The notes under the pieces: model-generated
What the model was told of the DNA's origin: nothing
The model's database searches: none
What the model saw: the letters and a program-made list of their open reading frames with translations, nothing else
Position numbers and translations under genes: made by a program
Shown here: positions 1 through 8,044 of the stretch, in pieces
Position numbering within the stretch: position 1 is the first letter of the stretch
How the letters are laid out: every line of letters starts with the position of its first letter
DNA from: Deltaproteobacteria bacterium
GTDB lineage: Bacteria; Desulfobacterota; DSM-4660; Desulfatiglandales; HGW-15
Assembly (NCBI GenBank): GCA_020342025.1
Contig: CP070840.1
Location: forward strand, 1,930,595-1,956,764
Direction: 5' to 3'
DNA: 26,170 nt

Positions 1-103
1 CGTCCTTTTCGCGACTTATTAGTGGGGGAAACCGCAGCTCCCGACTTGTCGGGAGAATGCGGAGGGGGCAGAACTCCCCCGCAGATAAGTCGCTGAAAAG
101 ACC
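1..103. repeat. Long imperfect inverted repeat with nested hairpin
   Basis: The outer arms are GCGACTTAT at 11-19 and ATAAGTCGC at 85-93. The similarity continues outward as CTTTTC on the left and GAAAAG on the right. Inside are a G-rich block (GTGGGGGA) facing a C-rich block (CTCCCCCGC), and at the centre a tight hairpin CTCCCGAC-TT-GTCGGGAG. The whole forms one extended foldback. No T-tract follows, so it is not an obvious terminator. It could be a small miniature repeat element or a structured RNA. The repeat may begin left of the window. Confidence 0.6.
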
Positions 104-256
104 AGGCCGGGAGCCTCGGTATGAAAGAAAAGGCATCAGGAGCCAACCATGGGGATCAGACTGAGGTTTAGGCAACAGACTCTTTATTCTTGACATTTCT
201 TGACTTGGAAAAGTGAAGCTTCCCGCGGCCAGTGAGGCATCCGCTCCCAAGATCGA

Positions 257-829
257 TTATTCGGTTTTGGCCTTGTGTTTCTTGCCTACGCTCCAAGCCT
301 TGGCAAACGGTTCTCCAAGTCTCCAGTAGCGGGTGTCGGGTTGTGAGAGTATCATGGGCTTCATTTTCTTAAAATCACATTTACCATCGGAAAGGAATCT
401 CTCTTCAGTATAGGTTCCTATGATCTCTCCGATGAAAATTTCATTCAACCCGCTTTCCACGATGTGGACCAGCTTGCACTCCATGCATAAAGGACAATCT
501 CTAATCATGGGTGCCGTCTCTAGCTCACCATAGAACAGATCAAAGACCTCGGATTTATCCGTTTTTTTGCCCGATACGATCCCGCAATAGTCAGTCGCCT
601 CGACCATATCTTCAGAGGGTAAGCAAACACTAAAGGTCCTATTCTCCTTAATTCCTGGATTGGTGTAATGATTATTCCCCAGCGCAATGGCAATCCTTGG
701 CGGTTTGTAGCTGGCCATACAAAACCAGGCGACTGTCAAAAAATTTGGTTTATCATTAACGTGTGCTCCAACTAAGACAACAGGCATCGGGTATGCAGGG
801 ATCGTTGAACCTAAATTTATCTTATCCAT
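257..829 (-). CDS. Flavin reductase / flavoredoxin-like FMN-binding protein
   Basis: This 190-residue protein has the organisation of the flavin reductase-like (DIM6/NTAB) FMN-binding family, which includes Desulfovibrio flavoredoxin. It opens with a PMPVVLVGA strand, followed by NFLTVAWFCMASYKPP, the usual flavin-binding start of the family, and a TFSVCLPS strand near residue 65. The family binds FMN and transfers electrons or reduces flavins in the cytoplasm. The length is normal for the family. The start is supported by GGAGGT about nine bases upstream. Several cysteines (CPLCMEC near residue 112) are present; their role is unknown. The gene stands alone, with a foldback repeat downstream and a gene-free stretch upstream. 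The natural electron partner cannot be told from sequence. Confidence 0.85.
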   Translation of the reverse strand: MDKINLGSTIPAYPMPVVLVGAHVNDKPNFLTVAWFCMASYKPPRIAIALGNNHYTNPGIKENRTFSVCLPSEDMVEATDYCGIVSGKKTDKSEVFDLFYGELETAPMIRDCPLCMECKLVHIVESGLNEIFIGEIIGTYTEERFLSDGKCDFKKMKPMILSQPDTRYWRLGEPFAKAWSVGKKHKAKTE

Positions 830-1488
830 TCTATGATACCTCCACTATTCTGGTTTTTGCCTTGAGAATCCCAGGCGAATTCACCGCAGTTTGCAAAAAC
901 GTATCATCCGTAAAAATGAACGTCAATAGAGTTGCCCCCTTGCTTAAAGCCTCCCTTTTCCTGCTTTCCTTCGATAGTATTCATGGGCCTGCCCAGAAAT
1001 ACCGTGTTTTTCATGTAAAAATACACACTTCACCCTATTGATAATGATCTGACGCCGCGTTAGTTTCGTGCCAGGTGACAGTGGTAAGGGGAAGCCCCTG
1101 TAAATTGGGTAAATCTGCCTGACAAACCTTGAATTCAGAGAAATAATGAGTATTAAAGGTACAATTTCTTAAAGTCGCCCTGGAGTCTCTATCCAGAATC
1201 GAGATCGGTCAGGAATGCAAACAAATTGCTAACGAGTGACTAACGATTTACGAACACCTTGAGACTATCGATAAAAGATTCTACCTCAGTTCTAATGGGT
1301 AGAATGGGAGACTGATTAAGAATAATCAGGAACCAGAGATAGAAGTGGAAACGGTAAAGAAAACAAATGACAGGAGAAAAAATGATTAACAGAAAAGCGT
1401 GACAGTGGGAGAGAGCATATGGCCCAGATTCACTTAACATTTGAATCTAGATGGGGAAGGCAATTATTCACTAAAATGGAGGCTTGAA
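830..1488. other. Gene-free stretch
   Basis: No convincing coding region was found on either strand. The short open frames here lack a ribosome binding site and recognisable protein features. A small hairpin (AGGGG-AA-GCCCCT) lies near 1087-1099 without a T-tract. The stretch must hold the promoters of the flanking divergent genes, but no clear -35/-10 pair was identified. Confidence 0.5.
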
Positions 1489-1962
1489 ATGAGAACTACA
1501 TTGTATTTGTTCGCTTTTATGGTTATGACGGCACTGGGGGCAGCGCCTGTCCTGGCGCAGGACAAGCCGGCAGACAACATGCAGATCGTCCGGGAAAAGA
1601 TCAGGGCAGACAAAAAGCTGGTTGTGGCGGAGACGATGGGAATGACAGAAGCAGAGGCCAAGGCCTTCTGGCCGGTCTATGAGGCGTACCAGAAAGACCT
1701 GGCAAAAATCAACGACCGGACCATCAAGCTGGTCGACGATTATGCAGAGAGCTATGGGGCCATGTCTGATCAGGCAGCGAAGAAGCTCATGGACGAATAC
1801 ATGGCCATCGAGACGGAACGCCTGACGATTCGCCAGTCCTACTTGCCCAGGTTCAGAGAGGTGCTACCCGAGATGAAGGTGTTGCGCTACTATCAACTGG
1901 AAAATAAGATCCAGGCGGTGGTCAGCTACGAGCTGGCGGCAAGTATCCCGCTCGTGAGGTAA
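1489..1962 (+). CDS. Small exported helical protein, function unknown
   Basis: This 157-residue protein begins at ATG 1489, chosen because GGAGG lies seven bases upstream and a clear signal peptide follows (hydrophobic LYLFAFMVMTALGAAP, then VLAQ as a likely cleavage site). An upstream in-frame TTG at 1441 would put a non-signal extension in front and is less likely. The mature part is charged and almost entirely predicted helix, including MTEAEAKAFWPVYEAYQKDL and a long helix with the run RLTIRQSYLPRF. This resembles, in character only, periplasmic Spy/CpxP-like helical proteins, but no LTXXQ motif was seen, so I do not assign that family. It probably acts in the periplasm. The downstream exported gene is about 140 bases away and has its own ribosome binding site. 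Confidence 0.75.
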   Translation: MRTTLYLFAFMVMTALGAAPVLAQDKPADNMQIVREKIRADKKLVVAETMGMTEAEAKAFWPVYEAYQKDLAKINDRTIKLVDDYAESYGAMSDQAAKKLMDEYMAIETERLTIRQSYLPRFREVLPEMKVLRYYQLENKIQAVVSYELAASIPLVR

Positions 1963-2104
1963 AACCGGGGCCTTGACCCCATTTTAGTTTTTACGACAGG
2001 ATAAAGGGATGATTCCAGGGTTCATTCTGAACTCATCTCAGTTGCCCTGTGACAAGAAATTGTGAATAAATAATCATTGACCGAAAAAAGGGGAGGACAT
2101 TGAA

Positions 2105-2977
2105 ATGAATAGGAAAAGCAACAAAATGTCGAAAATCGTATGTGCAGCTGTTACCGGTCTTATGCTTTTGGGATTAAGCATGCAGACAGCATCGGCGGAG
2201 CCTGCTGAGCAACAGCTACTCGTGGACAAGGCTCGTCTTACTTTCCAGAGCTTTATGGGAGACAAAGATATGTCTTGGCTACACGAAAACCTGGACCAGG
2301 CCAAGGGATTGATCATCGTTCCAAGCGCACTCAAAGGGGGGTTCATTCTCGGCGGCTCTGGGGGGAGAGGTCTACTCGTGGTAAAAGATGAGAAAACGGG
2401 CCAATGGAGTCAGCCGGGATTCTACACCTTGGGCTCTGTGACCTTTGGCCTTCAAATTGGTGGCGAGGCCGCAGAGGTGATTATGATGGTGAGATCGCAG
2501 AAAGGCATTGACAAGCTCCTGAGCACATCCTTTAAGCTGGGAGGCGATACCTCTGTTGCTGTTGGTCCGGTAGGTGCGGGGGCCAAAACGAGTATTACTG
2601 CAGATATCCTTTCATTCGCACGGTCCAAAGGGGCCTACGCCGGAGCCAATTTTGAAGGTGCCGTCATAAAGACCCGGGATGAATGGAATCAGCTCTATTA
2701 TGGGAAGCCCGTAAGACCGACTGACATTTTTGTAAAGCGCTCGGTGAGCAACCCGGGCTCAGCTGAGCTCCGTGCCGCGGTCGCCAAAGCGGCATATGCC
2801 GCAGAACAGAAACCGCGTTCTCAGGCTGAAGGGCAGTACCACGTGGTCCGGAGTGGGGATACCCTTTCCAAGATTGGTAAACAGTATGATATCTCTGTGG
2901 ATGAAATATGCCGTCTGAATAACATGAAGAAGAGCGACACGATTCACCCGGGTCAGAAACTCCTGGTCGCCCACTAG
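2105..2977 (+). CDS. Exported SYLF-domain (Ysc84-like) protein with C-terminal LysM
   Basis: The protein has 290 residues. Residues 1-31 are a signal peptide (KIVCAAVTGLMLLGLSMQTASA). Residues about 35-215 match the SYLF/Ysc84 lipid-binding fold: a long helix with ARLTFQSFMGD, then AKGLIIVPSALKGGFILGG, GGRGLLVVKD, and the glycine-rich GPVGAGAKTSITADILSFARSKGAYAGA. Residues about 243-288 are a LysM peptidoglycan-binding repeat (YHVVRSGDTLSKIGKQYDIS, then LNNM and IHPGQKLLV). The family binds phosphoinositides in eukaryotes; in bacteria it is usually exported and its role is not settled. LysM would tether it to the cell wall. GGGGAGG lies about nine bases before the ATG. A strong terminator follows. 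Confidence 0.88.
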   Translation: MNRKSNKMSKIVCAAVTGLMLLGLSMQTASAEPAEQQLLVDKARLTFQSFMGDKDMSWLHENLDQAKGLIIVPSALKGGFILGGSGGRGLLVVKDEKTGQWSQPGFYTLGSVTFGLQIGGEAAEVIMMVRSQKGIDKLLSTSFKLGGDTSVAVGPVGAGAKTSITADILSFARSKGAYAGANFEGAVIKTRDEWNQLYYGKPVRPTDIFVKRSVSNPGSAELRAAVAKAAYAAEQKPRSQAEGQYHVVRSGDTLSKIGKQYDISVDEICRLNNMKKSDTIHPGQKLLVAH

Positions 2978-3000
2978 GGCAAGCAAGGATTTGATGCCGT

Positions 3001-3035
3001 AAACCCCGCCTATCTCAAATAGGTGGGGGTTTTTA
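3001..3035. terminator. Rho-independent terminator between convergent genes
   Basis: The stem AAACCCCGCCTAT / ATAGGTGGGGGTTT has a short CTCAA-type loop and is followed by a T-run. It lies just after the SYLF-LysM stop. The A-run on the left also gives a usable T-run on the minus strand, so it may serve the convergent substrate-binding protein gene too. Confidence 0.85.
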
Positions 3036-3057
3036 ATCTGTGGGATTTTCCTCATAC

Positions 3058-4785
3058 CTATTTGGGCCGTATTGTGCAGAAGGACCAGGTGTTCCCAATG
3101 CCCCCCAGCATCTCCACCCACCCACTAAATCTGTCTTTTCTGACCGCTTCAATCAATTTAGGATTGTACAGAGGAATATAGGGGATGTCTCGCATGATGA
3201 TTTTCTGCATATCCCATATCAGGGCCCTTCTTTTATCCACATCCATGGTGCGGGAGGATTCATCGGCGATCTTGTCGAATTCGGGATTGCGATACCCACA
3301 CATATTCCAACCCCGAGGCCTATCATTTTTTGAGTGGAAAAAATTCCTCAGGTAGTCTGGATCCAAAGAGAGATTGCCGTATCCCAGCACAAAAAGATCA
3401 AATTGACGATGTCTCTTGACCTGATCCATCATGGAGCTGAAGCCCATGGGTCTGGATAATACGGGGATGCCAATCATTCTGAGCCACTCCTGGACCATAA
3501 TCCCCACCATGGCACGAAGGGGATCATAGTCTGCTGGGGGCGTGAGAATGGTGATACGTTTCATGGGGCCTCCATTGGGCAGAATGATTCCTTCCCCCTC
3601 TACCACCTCCCCCTTGGCGTTCACTGGGGGAACTTTCCAGGTGTATTTAGCATGACTGAGGATCTCATAAGCCCTCCTAATGCGGTCTTCCCTTTTGAGC
3701 CCCCCGCCGTACTCAGGAAGCCCGCTACAATACCAGAAGGTGTTTCCTGGGGGCACAATGGAGTCCATCTTTGTGGCATAGCCCTGGAGTATTCTCCTGA
3801 GAATAAAGTCTTTATCAATTAGGGTGGCCACGGCATGTCTAAAGTGAACGTCGTCGAAAGGACTTTTCCTAAGGTTGAACCCCAGGTAGTAGAGCGCACT
3901 TTTTTCATTTGTAAAGATTCCCACGTTTCGCTCTTTGAGGAGATCCTCAATGTACCCCGATTGAATTCCCCACCAGAACATGTCAATACTCCCCTTTCTC
4001 ATGGCCAACATTGCCGCGTCAGTGGTGCCAAAAATCTTGAGGATCATCCCATCAATGTGGGGGCCCAGAACAAATCCTTCCATTTCTTTCTCTTCCCCAA
4101 AAAAAAGATCATTCTTTTGAAGAAACAAGTAGGCCCCCTGTCTCCAGTCCTTGAGGAGGAAAGGTCCTGTTCCCACCGGCCTTTCCACATTATATTTCAG
4201 TAACGGGTTCAACGGCTTCTCCTCCCGTCTGGCGGCTTCCACCACCTTCGTCCATTCTTTTTTTTGCACAATAGGGGTGGTCAGGGTCCTCGTAAGGAAA
4301 ATGGCCTCGGGAGCACCAAGGTGGAATTTCACTGTGTGCTCGTCCAGCGGCTCTATCTTGTTAACAAACTTCCAGGCAGAATAATATCGCGGAACGCCGA
4401 ACTCTTTGATCACATCCCCGGTGAATGCCACATCTTCTGAGGTGAATGCTGAGCCGTCCGACCACTTGGCCTTTCTGAGTTTAATGGTGTAAGAGAGTGT
4501 CGCTTCATCATACACAGGCTCTCCTTCTGCGAGCCATGGGATGAGTCTCAGATTCTTGGGTTCCCGAATATAGAGGGGTTGATAGATCTGGCTCAAGACC
4601 TTACGAGACCAGCTGTCACTGGCCAGCCAGATGTTAAGTGTCTTGGGCTCTTCGAGTACACCAATCTTAATAATGCCTTTCCCCCAGACCACCGTGCCAA
4701 AGGGGCCAAGGACAAAAATGACCTGTAGAAGAAAAACTAAGAGCCGTCTCCAAATGAAGTGGAGTTGTTTTGAACGCGCTTGCAC
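3058..4785 (-). CDS. Extracellular solute-binding protein, family 5 (oligopeptide/nickel type)
   Basis: This is a peptide/nickel-type ABC substrate-binding protein (SBP_bac_5, DppA/OppA fold), 575 residues with the chosen start. I place the start at GTG 4785 because a perfect AAGGAGGT (4792-4799) lies six bases before it; an in-frame ATG at 4824 has no comparable site. The N-terminus is a signal sequence (WRRLLVFLLQVIFVLGPFG). Family features include LKVLSQIYQPLY-type text near the start, the LRKAKWSDGSAFTSEDVAFT block, and a late RNPEFDKIADESSRTMD segment. The protein would bind a peptide, opine, metal chelate or sugar outside the membrane. No permease or ATPase of this family lies nearby, so it is an orphan in this window and its ligand is unknown. 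Confidence 0.85.
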   Translation of the reverse strand: MQARSKQLHFIWRRLLVFLLQVIFVLGPFGTVVWGKGIIKIGVLEEPKTLNIWLASDSWSRKVLSQIYQPLYIREPKNLRLIPWLAEGEPVYDEATLSYTIKLRKAKWSDGSAFTSEDVAFTGDVIKEFGVPRYYSAWKFVNKIEPLDEHTVKFHLGAPEAIFLTRTLTTPIVQKKEWTKVVEAARREEKPLNPLLKYNVERPVGTGPFLLKDWRQGAYLFLQKNDLFFGEEKEMEGFVLGPHIDGMILKIFGTTDAAMLAMRKGSIDMFWWGIQSGYIEDLLKERNVGIFTNEKSALYYLGFNLRKSPFDDVHFRHAVATLIDKDFILRRILQGYATKMDSIVPPGNTFWYCSGLPEYGGGLKREDRIRRAYEILSHAKYTWKVPPVNAKGEVVEGEGIILPNGGPMKRITILTPPADYDPLRAMVGIMVQEWLRMIGIPVLSRPMGFSSMMDQVKRHRQFDLFVLGYGNLSLDPDYLRNFFHSKNDRPRGWNMCGYRNPEFDKIADESSRTMDVDKRRALIWDMQKIIMRDIPYIPLYNPKLIEAVRKDRFSGWVEMLGGIGNTWSFCTIRPK

Positions 4786-4791
4786 GGCTTG

Positions 4792-4799
4792 ACCTCCTT
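4792..4799 (-). promoter_or_regulatory. Strong Shine-Dalgarno that fixes a GTG start
   Basis: The minus strand reads AAGGAGGT, then six bases, then GTG at 4785. This matches the anti-Shine-Dalgarno almost fully and decides the start of the substrate-binding protein gene against the longer ATG form. Confidence 0.8.
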
Positions 4800-4845
4800 C
4801 CTCTTTCATCGCCTTTAGACTCATTTATATTGCATCATGACAAAC

Positions 4846-4875
4846 AAAAAGGGGAGCAAGAAGGCTCCCCTTTAT
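4846..4875 (-). terminator. Rho-independent terminator of the carboxyltransferase gene
   Basis: On the minus strand, AAAGGGGAGC-CTTCTT-GCTCCCCTTTTT forms a ten-base stem with a six-base loop and a T-run. It sits about 50 bases after the stop of the gene upstream on that strand and separates it from the substrate-binding protein gene. Confidence 0.85.
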
Positions 4876-4926
4876 ATTCTCCTAATGCCTATTCAACGCC
4901 CAGCATCGCTTATCACGATTGATTCA

Positions 4927-6423
4927 TTATTGGATGGTACTGCACACCTGTTCTATGGCCGCTGCCAGGGCCTCATCTTCTTTACGGATATCTTCAAGCG
5001 TCTTAGGCAGGACTTCAGGCGGCTTTTTTTCCAGTCCATACTTCCACTTGAGGAACTGCTCTCCCGTGGTGGGATAGATCGCACCAATCAACAGATCATA
5101 GTCATCCTTTGCCAGATCTCCTAACCTTTCCCTCGCCTTGTCCAACTCCGGCTCCAGATAATCGGCTGCCCGACCAGTGATAGGGGTCTCCCCCCGTTTG
5201 TAGCCTCTTAGAACTTTCTTCTGCACCTCAGGATCTACTGGCGTGGGTGTCTTTCCATAGAGCCCATAGACCATGTCTTTGACCTCGTTGGTGACCATCT
5301 TGTATCTGCCGAAAAGCACGTTCAATACCGCCTGAACCCCAACGATCTGGGACGTGGGTGTGACCAAGGGAGGTGTTCCAAGCTCCTTCCGCGTAACGGC
5401 CACCTCTTTGAACACCTCGGGCAAACGATCCAACGCTTTGGCCTCTTTGAGTTGGTTCACCAGGTTGGAGAGCATCCCCCCGGGAACCTGATGGGCCAGC
5501 ACGCCCGTGTCAATGACCGCCATCTTGTGCTTGGCCAGATAGTCGCGATACTTGGGTGCAATGGTCTCCATATAGTCACCCAGTTCGAGCAGAAGACTCA
5601 GATCAAACCCCGGATCCCTGGTGGTTTCATACAGGGTGGCCACAATGGGTTCCACGGCAGGCTGGGAGGTCCTCAAGGCAAAGGGGGCCAGGCAGGTGTC
5701 AATGATGTCCACCCCTGCCTTGATGGCCTCCAGATAAATCATGGAGGCCATGCCGCTCGTATAGTGGGTATGGAGGTGGATGGGGATTTTGATCTCCTTT
5801 TTGAGAGTCGTGATGATCTTGGCTATATCGAAGGGGGCCATGATGCCGGCCATATCTTTGAGGCAGAGGGTGTCTGCTCCCATATCCTCGATTTCCTTGG
5901 CTTTACTGCGGTAATAGTCCAGATTGAATACGTCGCCGCCCATGCGCCTTTCGGTCAGAGAGTAGCAAATGGTGCCCTGGAAGTGCTTGCCGTTTGCTTT
6001 GATCCTCTCCACAACCGTTTGGAAATTGCGGAAATCGTTTAAGGCATCAAAGACACGGAATACGTCGATGCCCACTTCGCACGATTTATCCACGAAGAGT
6101 TTTGCCACATCATCCGCATAGTTACGGTAGCCCACTAAGTTCTGACCTCTCAACAGCATGGAAAAAGGCGTCTTTTTGATATGCTGTTTCAATGTCCTGA
6201 CCCGTTCGAAGGGATCTTCGGCCAGGAATCGGTGCATGGAATCGAATGTTGCGCCTCCCCACACTTCCATGGCCCAGAAACCGACGCTATCCATTTTTTC
6301 AGCAATGGGGAGCATGTCCTCTGTTCTCATCCTCGTGGCCAGTAAAGACTGATGCCCATCTCGAAAGGTATTGTCTTGAATCTTAATGGGATTCTTGGGT
6401 CCCGATTCCAAAAAATCGTTCAT
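4927..6423 (-). CDS. pycB: Pyruvate carboxylase subunit B / oxaloacetate decarboxylase alpha-type carboxyltransferase
   Basis: This 498-residue protein carries the carboxyltransferase TIM barrel of the pyruvate carboxylase B / oxaloacetate decarboxylase alpha / transcarboxylase 5S family. Visible motifs are DNTFRDGHQSLLATRM (residues 17-32, metal aspartate and substrate region), the carbamylated-lysine region LCLKDMAGIM near residue 190, and the metal-binding HLHTHYTSG near residue 217. A conserved C-terminal domain follows (KMVTNEVKDMVYGLYGKTP). There is no C-terminal biotinyl AMKM domain, so a separate biotin carrier and biotin carboxylase must exist elsewhere. The likely reaction is carboxyl transfer between biotin and pyruvate/oxaloacetate in the cytoplasm. 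GGAGGT lies six bases before the ATG. It is transcribed alone and ends in a clear terminator. Sequence alone does not decide carboxylation from decarboxylation. Confidence 0.88.
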   Translation of the reverse strand: MNDFLESGPKNPIKIQDNTFRDGHQSLLATRMRTEDMLPIAEKMDSVGFWAMEVWGGATFDSMHRFLAEDPFERVRTLKQHIKKTPFSMLLRGQNLVGYRNYADDVAKLFVDKSCEVGIDVFRVFDALNDFRNFQTVVERIKANGKHFQGTICYSLTERRMGGDVFNLDYYRSKAKEIEDMGADTLCLKDMAGIMAPFDIAKIITTLKKEIKIPIHLHTHYTSGMASMIYLEAIKAGVDIIDTCLAPFALRTSQPAVEPIVATLYETTRDPGFDLSLLLELGDYMETIAPKYRDYLAKHKMAVIDTGVLAHQVPGGMLSNLVNQLKEAKALDRLPEVFKEVAVTRKELGTPPLVTPTSQIVGVQAVLNVLFGRYKMVTNEVKDMVYGLYGKTPTPVDPEVQKKVLRGYKRGETPITGRAADYLEPELDKARERLGDLAKDDYDLLIGAIYPTTGEQFLKWKYGLEKKPPEVLPKTLEDIRKEDEALAAAIEQVCSTIQ

Positions 6424-6556
6424 AAAAGACCTCCACTTATAAGATAAAACTAAAAAAACGTTTCAAGTATTTTTCTTGTCGGGTTGAAGGGAATTTTTAG
6501 GATAGGATCCAGTGAATAACATCATCAATATGGATAACTTGTCAAGTTGAAAATGT

Positions 6557-6586
6557 GGCCGCCGGGGACCCAAAGTCCCTGCGGCC
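6557..6586 (-). terminator. GC-rich hairpin downstream of the MFS gene, possible terminator
   Basis: GGCCGCCGGGGAC and GTCCCTGCGGCC face each other around a five-base loop, with one bulge. On the minus strand the hairpin is followed by ACATTTTC, only a weak T-run. It lies about 50 bases after the MFS stop, in a C-rich tail. Confidence 0.5.
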
Positions 6587-6636
6587 TCCCCCTTCCTCCC
6601 CAACCCTCCCTGTTCGAGGCCTCCGGCTCGTAAGGC

Positions 6637-7878
6637 CTACGACTCGGAGAGGGGAGCTTGGGTGGAGTTGCTTTTCCGGCCAAGCAGCGCCAGAATAATC
6701 GGGCCCAACGCCACAAACACCCCCATGGCGAAAAAGGCGGCCCCCCAAGAGTGAATGCCCTGGCCACTGCCCGTGGCATCTAAAACCACCCCTATCGCCA
6801 AAGGAGCCACAGATGCGATGGCGAAACCCAATAGGGACTGGATTGCCATAGTGGCGCCGCGCCGTTCAGGTTCTGCGCTCAACACAGCACCCGTATGAAT
6901 GGCCCCTGAATCAGCGGTTACAAACATGGTATAAAGCACGCATAAGCCTGCAACAATGGGGTAGGGGAGTGCCGCAGTAAAACCAAAGCCAAAGGCAAAA
7001 AGGGCAGACCCCCACATGATGAGTGTAAGAATCCTTCGGCGGCCGAATCGGATGGCCAGTTCTGAGCCCCCCACGTTGGCCGCGACGGCCACGAGAGCGG
7101 CCAATGCGGCAACGGTGGCAGGCGACCAGTGACCCTCCTCTGCGGGCTGGAGGCTCAGGCTGAAGGCGAGGAATGCCACCATCCAGGAACGCATGGCGAA
7201 AAGCTCCCACATATGTGCTGCATAAGCCAATACGTAAGACATGGCCTTTCGATTACGTAGGACAGGCCGGAAATCCAAGAGTCGGGTGCGGGGTGACTCG
7301 CCGGGTTCAGGAGATTGGGGCCGCACTGTAGTGCCAGCAAGGGCCAGAGCCACCCCTGCGCTCGCTGCTGCAAAAGCAAAGGCCCAGCGCCAGCCAAAAC
7401 GAGCACCCAGTTCACCTGCGCCAAAGAAAGATAGGCTGGTGCCTATGCCGAAAGTGGCCGTATAGATGGCGACGGCGCGCGCCTGGGCCGTTCCGCGCAG
7501 ACGGTCCACCAGCACCTTGAGCCCTGGAATGTACGTCCCGGCAAGTCCTAACCCGCCGAGGGCCCGGAAAAGGCAAGCTGTCCAGAATCCATCGGCAAAC
7601 AGGGCGAAACCGAGCGCCGCCAGTGCAGCCACCACCGCGGAAGCAAGATAGACACGGCGTGCGTCTATTCGGTCCGTGAGACCGGCCAGCACGGGTACAG
7701 TGACCGTGTACCCGGCGTAATAGATTCCGTTGATCCAGCCCGCCTCGGTGTTGGTCAAGCCCCATTCCTGAAAGAATCGGGGAAGGAGGGCGGGAAAGGC
7801 AAAGACGCCCGCCATGCCAAGCACCTCGGCAACACACATGATAAGGATTAGCCGTGTGGAAGATTGGGAGCTGCGCAT
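6637..7878 (-). CDS. Major facilitator superfamily permease
   Basis: This 413-residue protein has about twelve hydrophobic segments in two halves, as expected for an inner-membrane MFS transporter. The first half has the loop signature AGLTDRIDARRVYLAS (a variant of the family GxxxDRxGRR motif between helices 2 and 3) and LGGLGLAGTYIPGLKVLVDR. The second half has SELAIRFGRRRILTLIMWGS. A charged loop between helices 6 and 7 contains PQSPEPGESPRTRLLDF. The substrate is unknown. It is divergent from the GntR-type regulator gene across about 166 bases, so that regulator may control it. No good ribosome binding site precedes the ATG, so the start is uncertain. Its GC content and alanine content appear higher than its neighbours, which may point to separate origin. 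Confidence 0.85.
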   Translation of the reverse strand: MRSSQSSTRLILIMCVAEVLGMAGVFAFPALLPRFFQEWGLTNTEAGWINGIYYAGYTVTVPVLAGLTDRIDARRVYLASAVVAALAALGFALFADGFWTACLFRALGGLGLAGTYIPGLKVLVDRLRGTAQARAVAIYTATFGIGTSLSFFGAGELGARFGWRWAFAFAAASAGVALALAGTTVRPQSPEPGESPRTRLLDFRPVLRNRKAMSYVLAYAAHMWELFAMRSWMVAFLAFSLSLQPAEEGHWSPATVAALAALVAVAANVGGSELAIRFGRRRILTLIMWGSALFAFGFGFTAALPYPIVAGLCVLYTMFVTADSGAIHTGAVLSAEPERRGATMAIQSLLGFAIASVAPLAIGVVLDATGSGQGIHSWGAAFFAMGVFVALGPIILALLGRKSNSTQAPLSES

Positions 7879-7975
7879 GACCGATTATATAGTCCGTAAT
7901 GTTTTAAAGCGGAAGCAAAAAACAGGGCGAATTCCCGGGAATTGGTGAGAGGCCGTTCCATGCTCAATATTATTC

Positions 7976-8004
7976 TTGACAGAGTTGGAATTTCATACAA
8001 TATA
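7976..8004 (+). promoter_or_regulatory. Candidate sigma-70 promoter for the GntR regulator
   Basis: A perfect TTGACA (7976-7981) is followed 17 bases later by AATATA (7999-8004), about 40 bases before the start codon. The -35 is strong and the -10 is approximate; ATATAC one base further is an alternative. Confidence 0.5.
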
Positions 8005-8014
8005 CATTATACAA
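7994..8014 (+). promoter_or_regulatory. Heptad direct repeats overlapping the promoter, candidate operator
   Basis: CATACAA, TATACAT and TATACAA stand head to tail with a seven-base period across the -10 region. GntR/FCD regulators often bind sites containing GTATAC-like cores near their own promoter. Autoregulation, and control of the divergent MFS gene, are therefore possible. Confidence 0.35.
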
Positions 8015-8044
8015 AATGCAAGGGTAAAGACGGGGGTATAGGAA

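Noticed and set aside
763..1041. Open frame of 92 codons on the plus strand overlapping the flavin reductase start
   Set aside because: No ribosome binding site, no recognisable protein features, and its first part is antisense to a well-supported gene.
1240..1440. Short minus-strand open frame with hydrophobic residues
   Set aside because: No start signal and no family resemblance; it lies in an AT-rich intergenic stretch where such frames arise by chance.
5452..6042. Long plus-strand open frame of 196 codons
   Set aside because: It is antisense to the carboxyltransferase gene, which has clear catalytic motifs; the frame is a by-product of its codon use.
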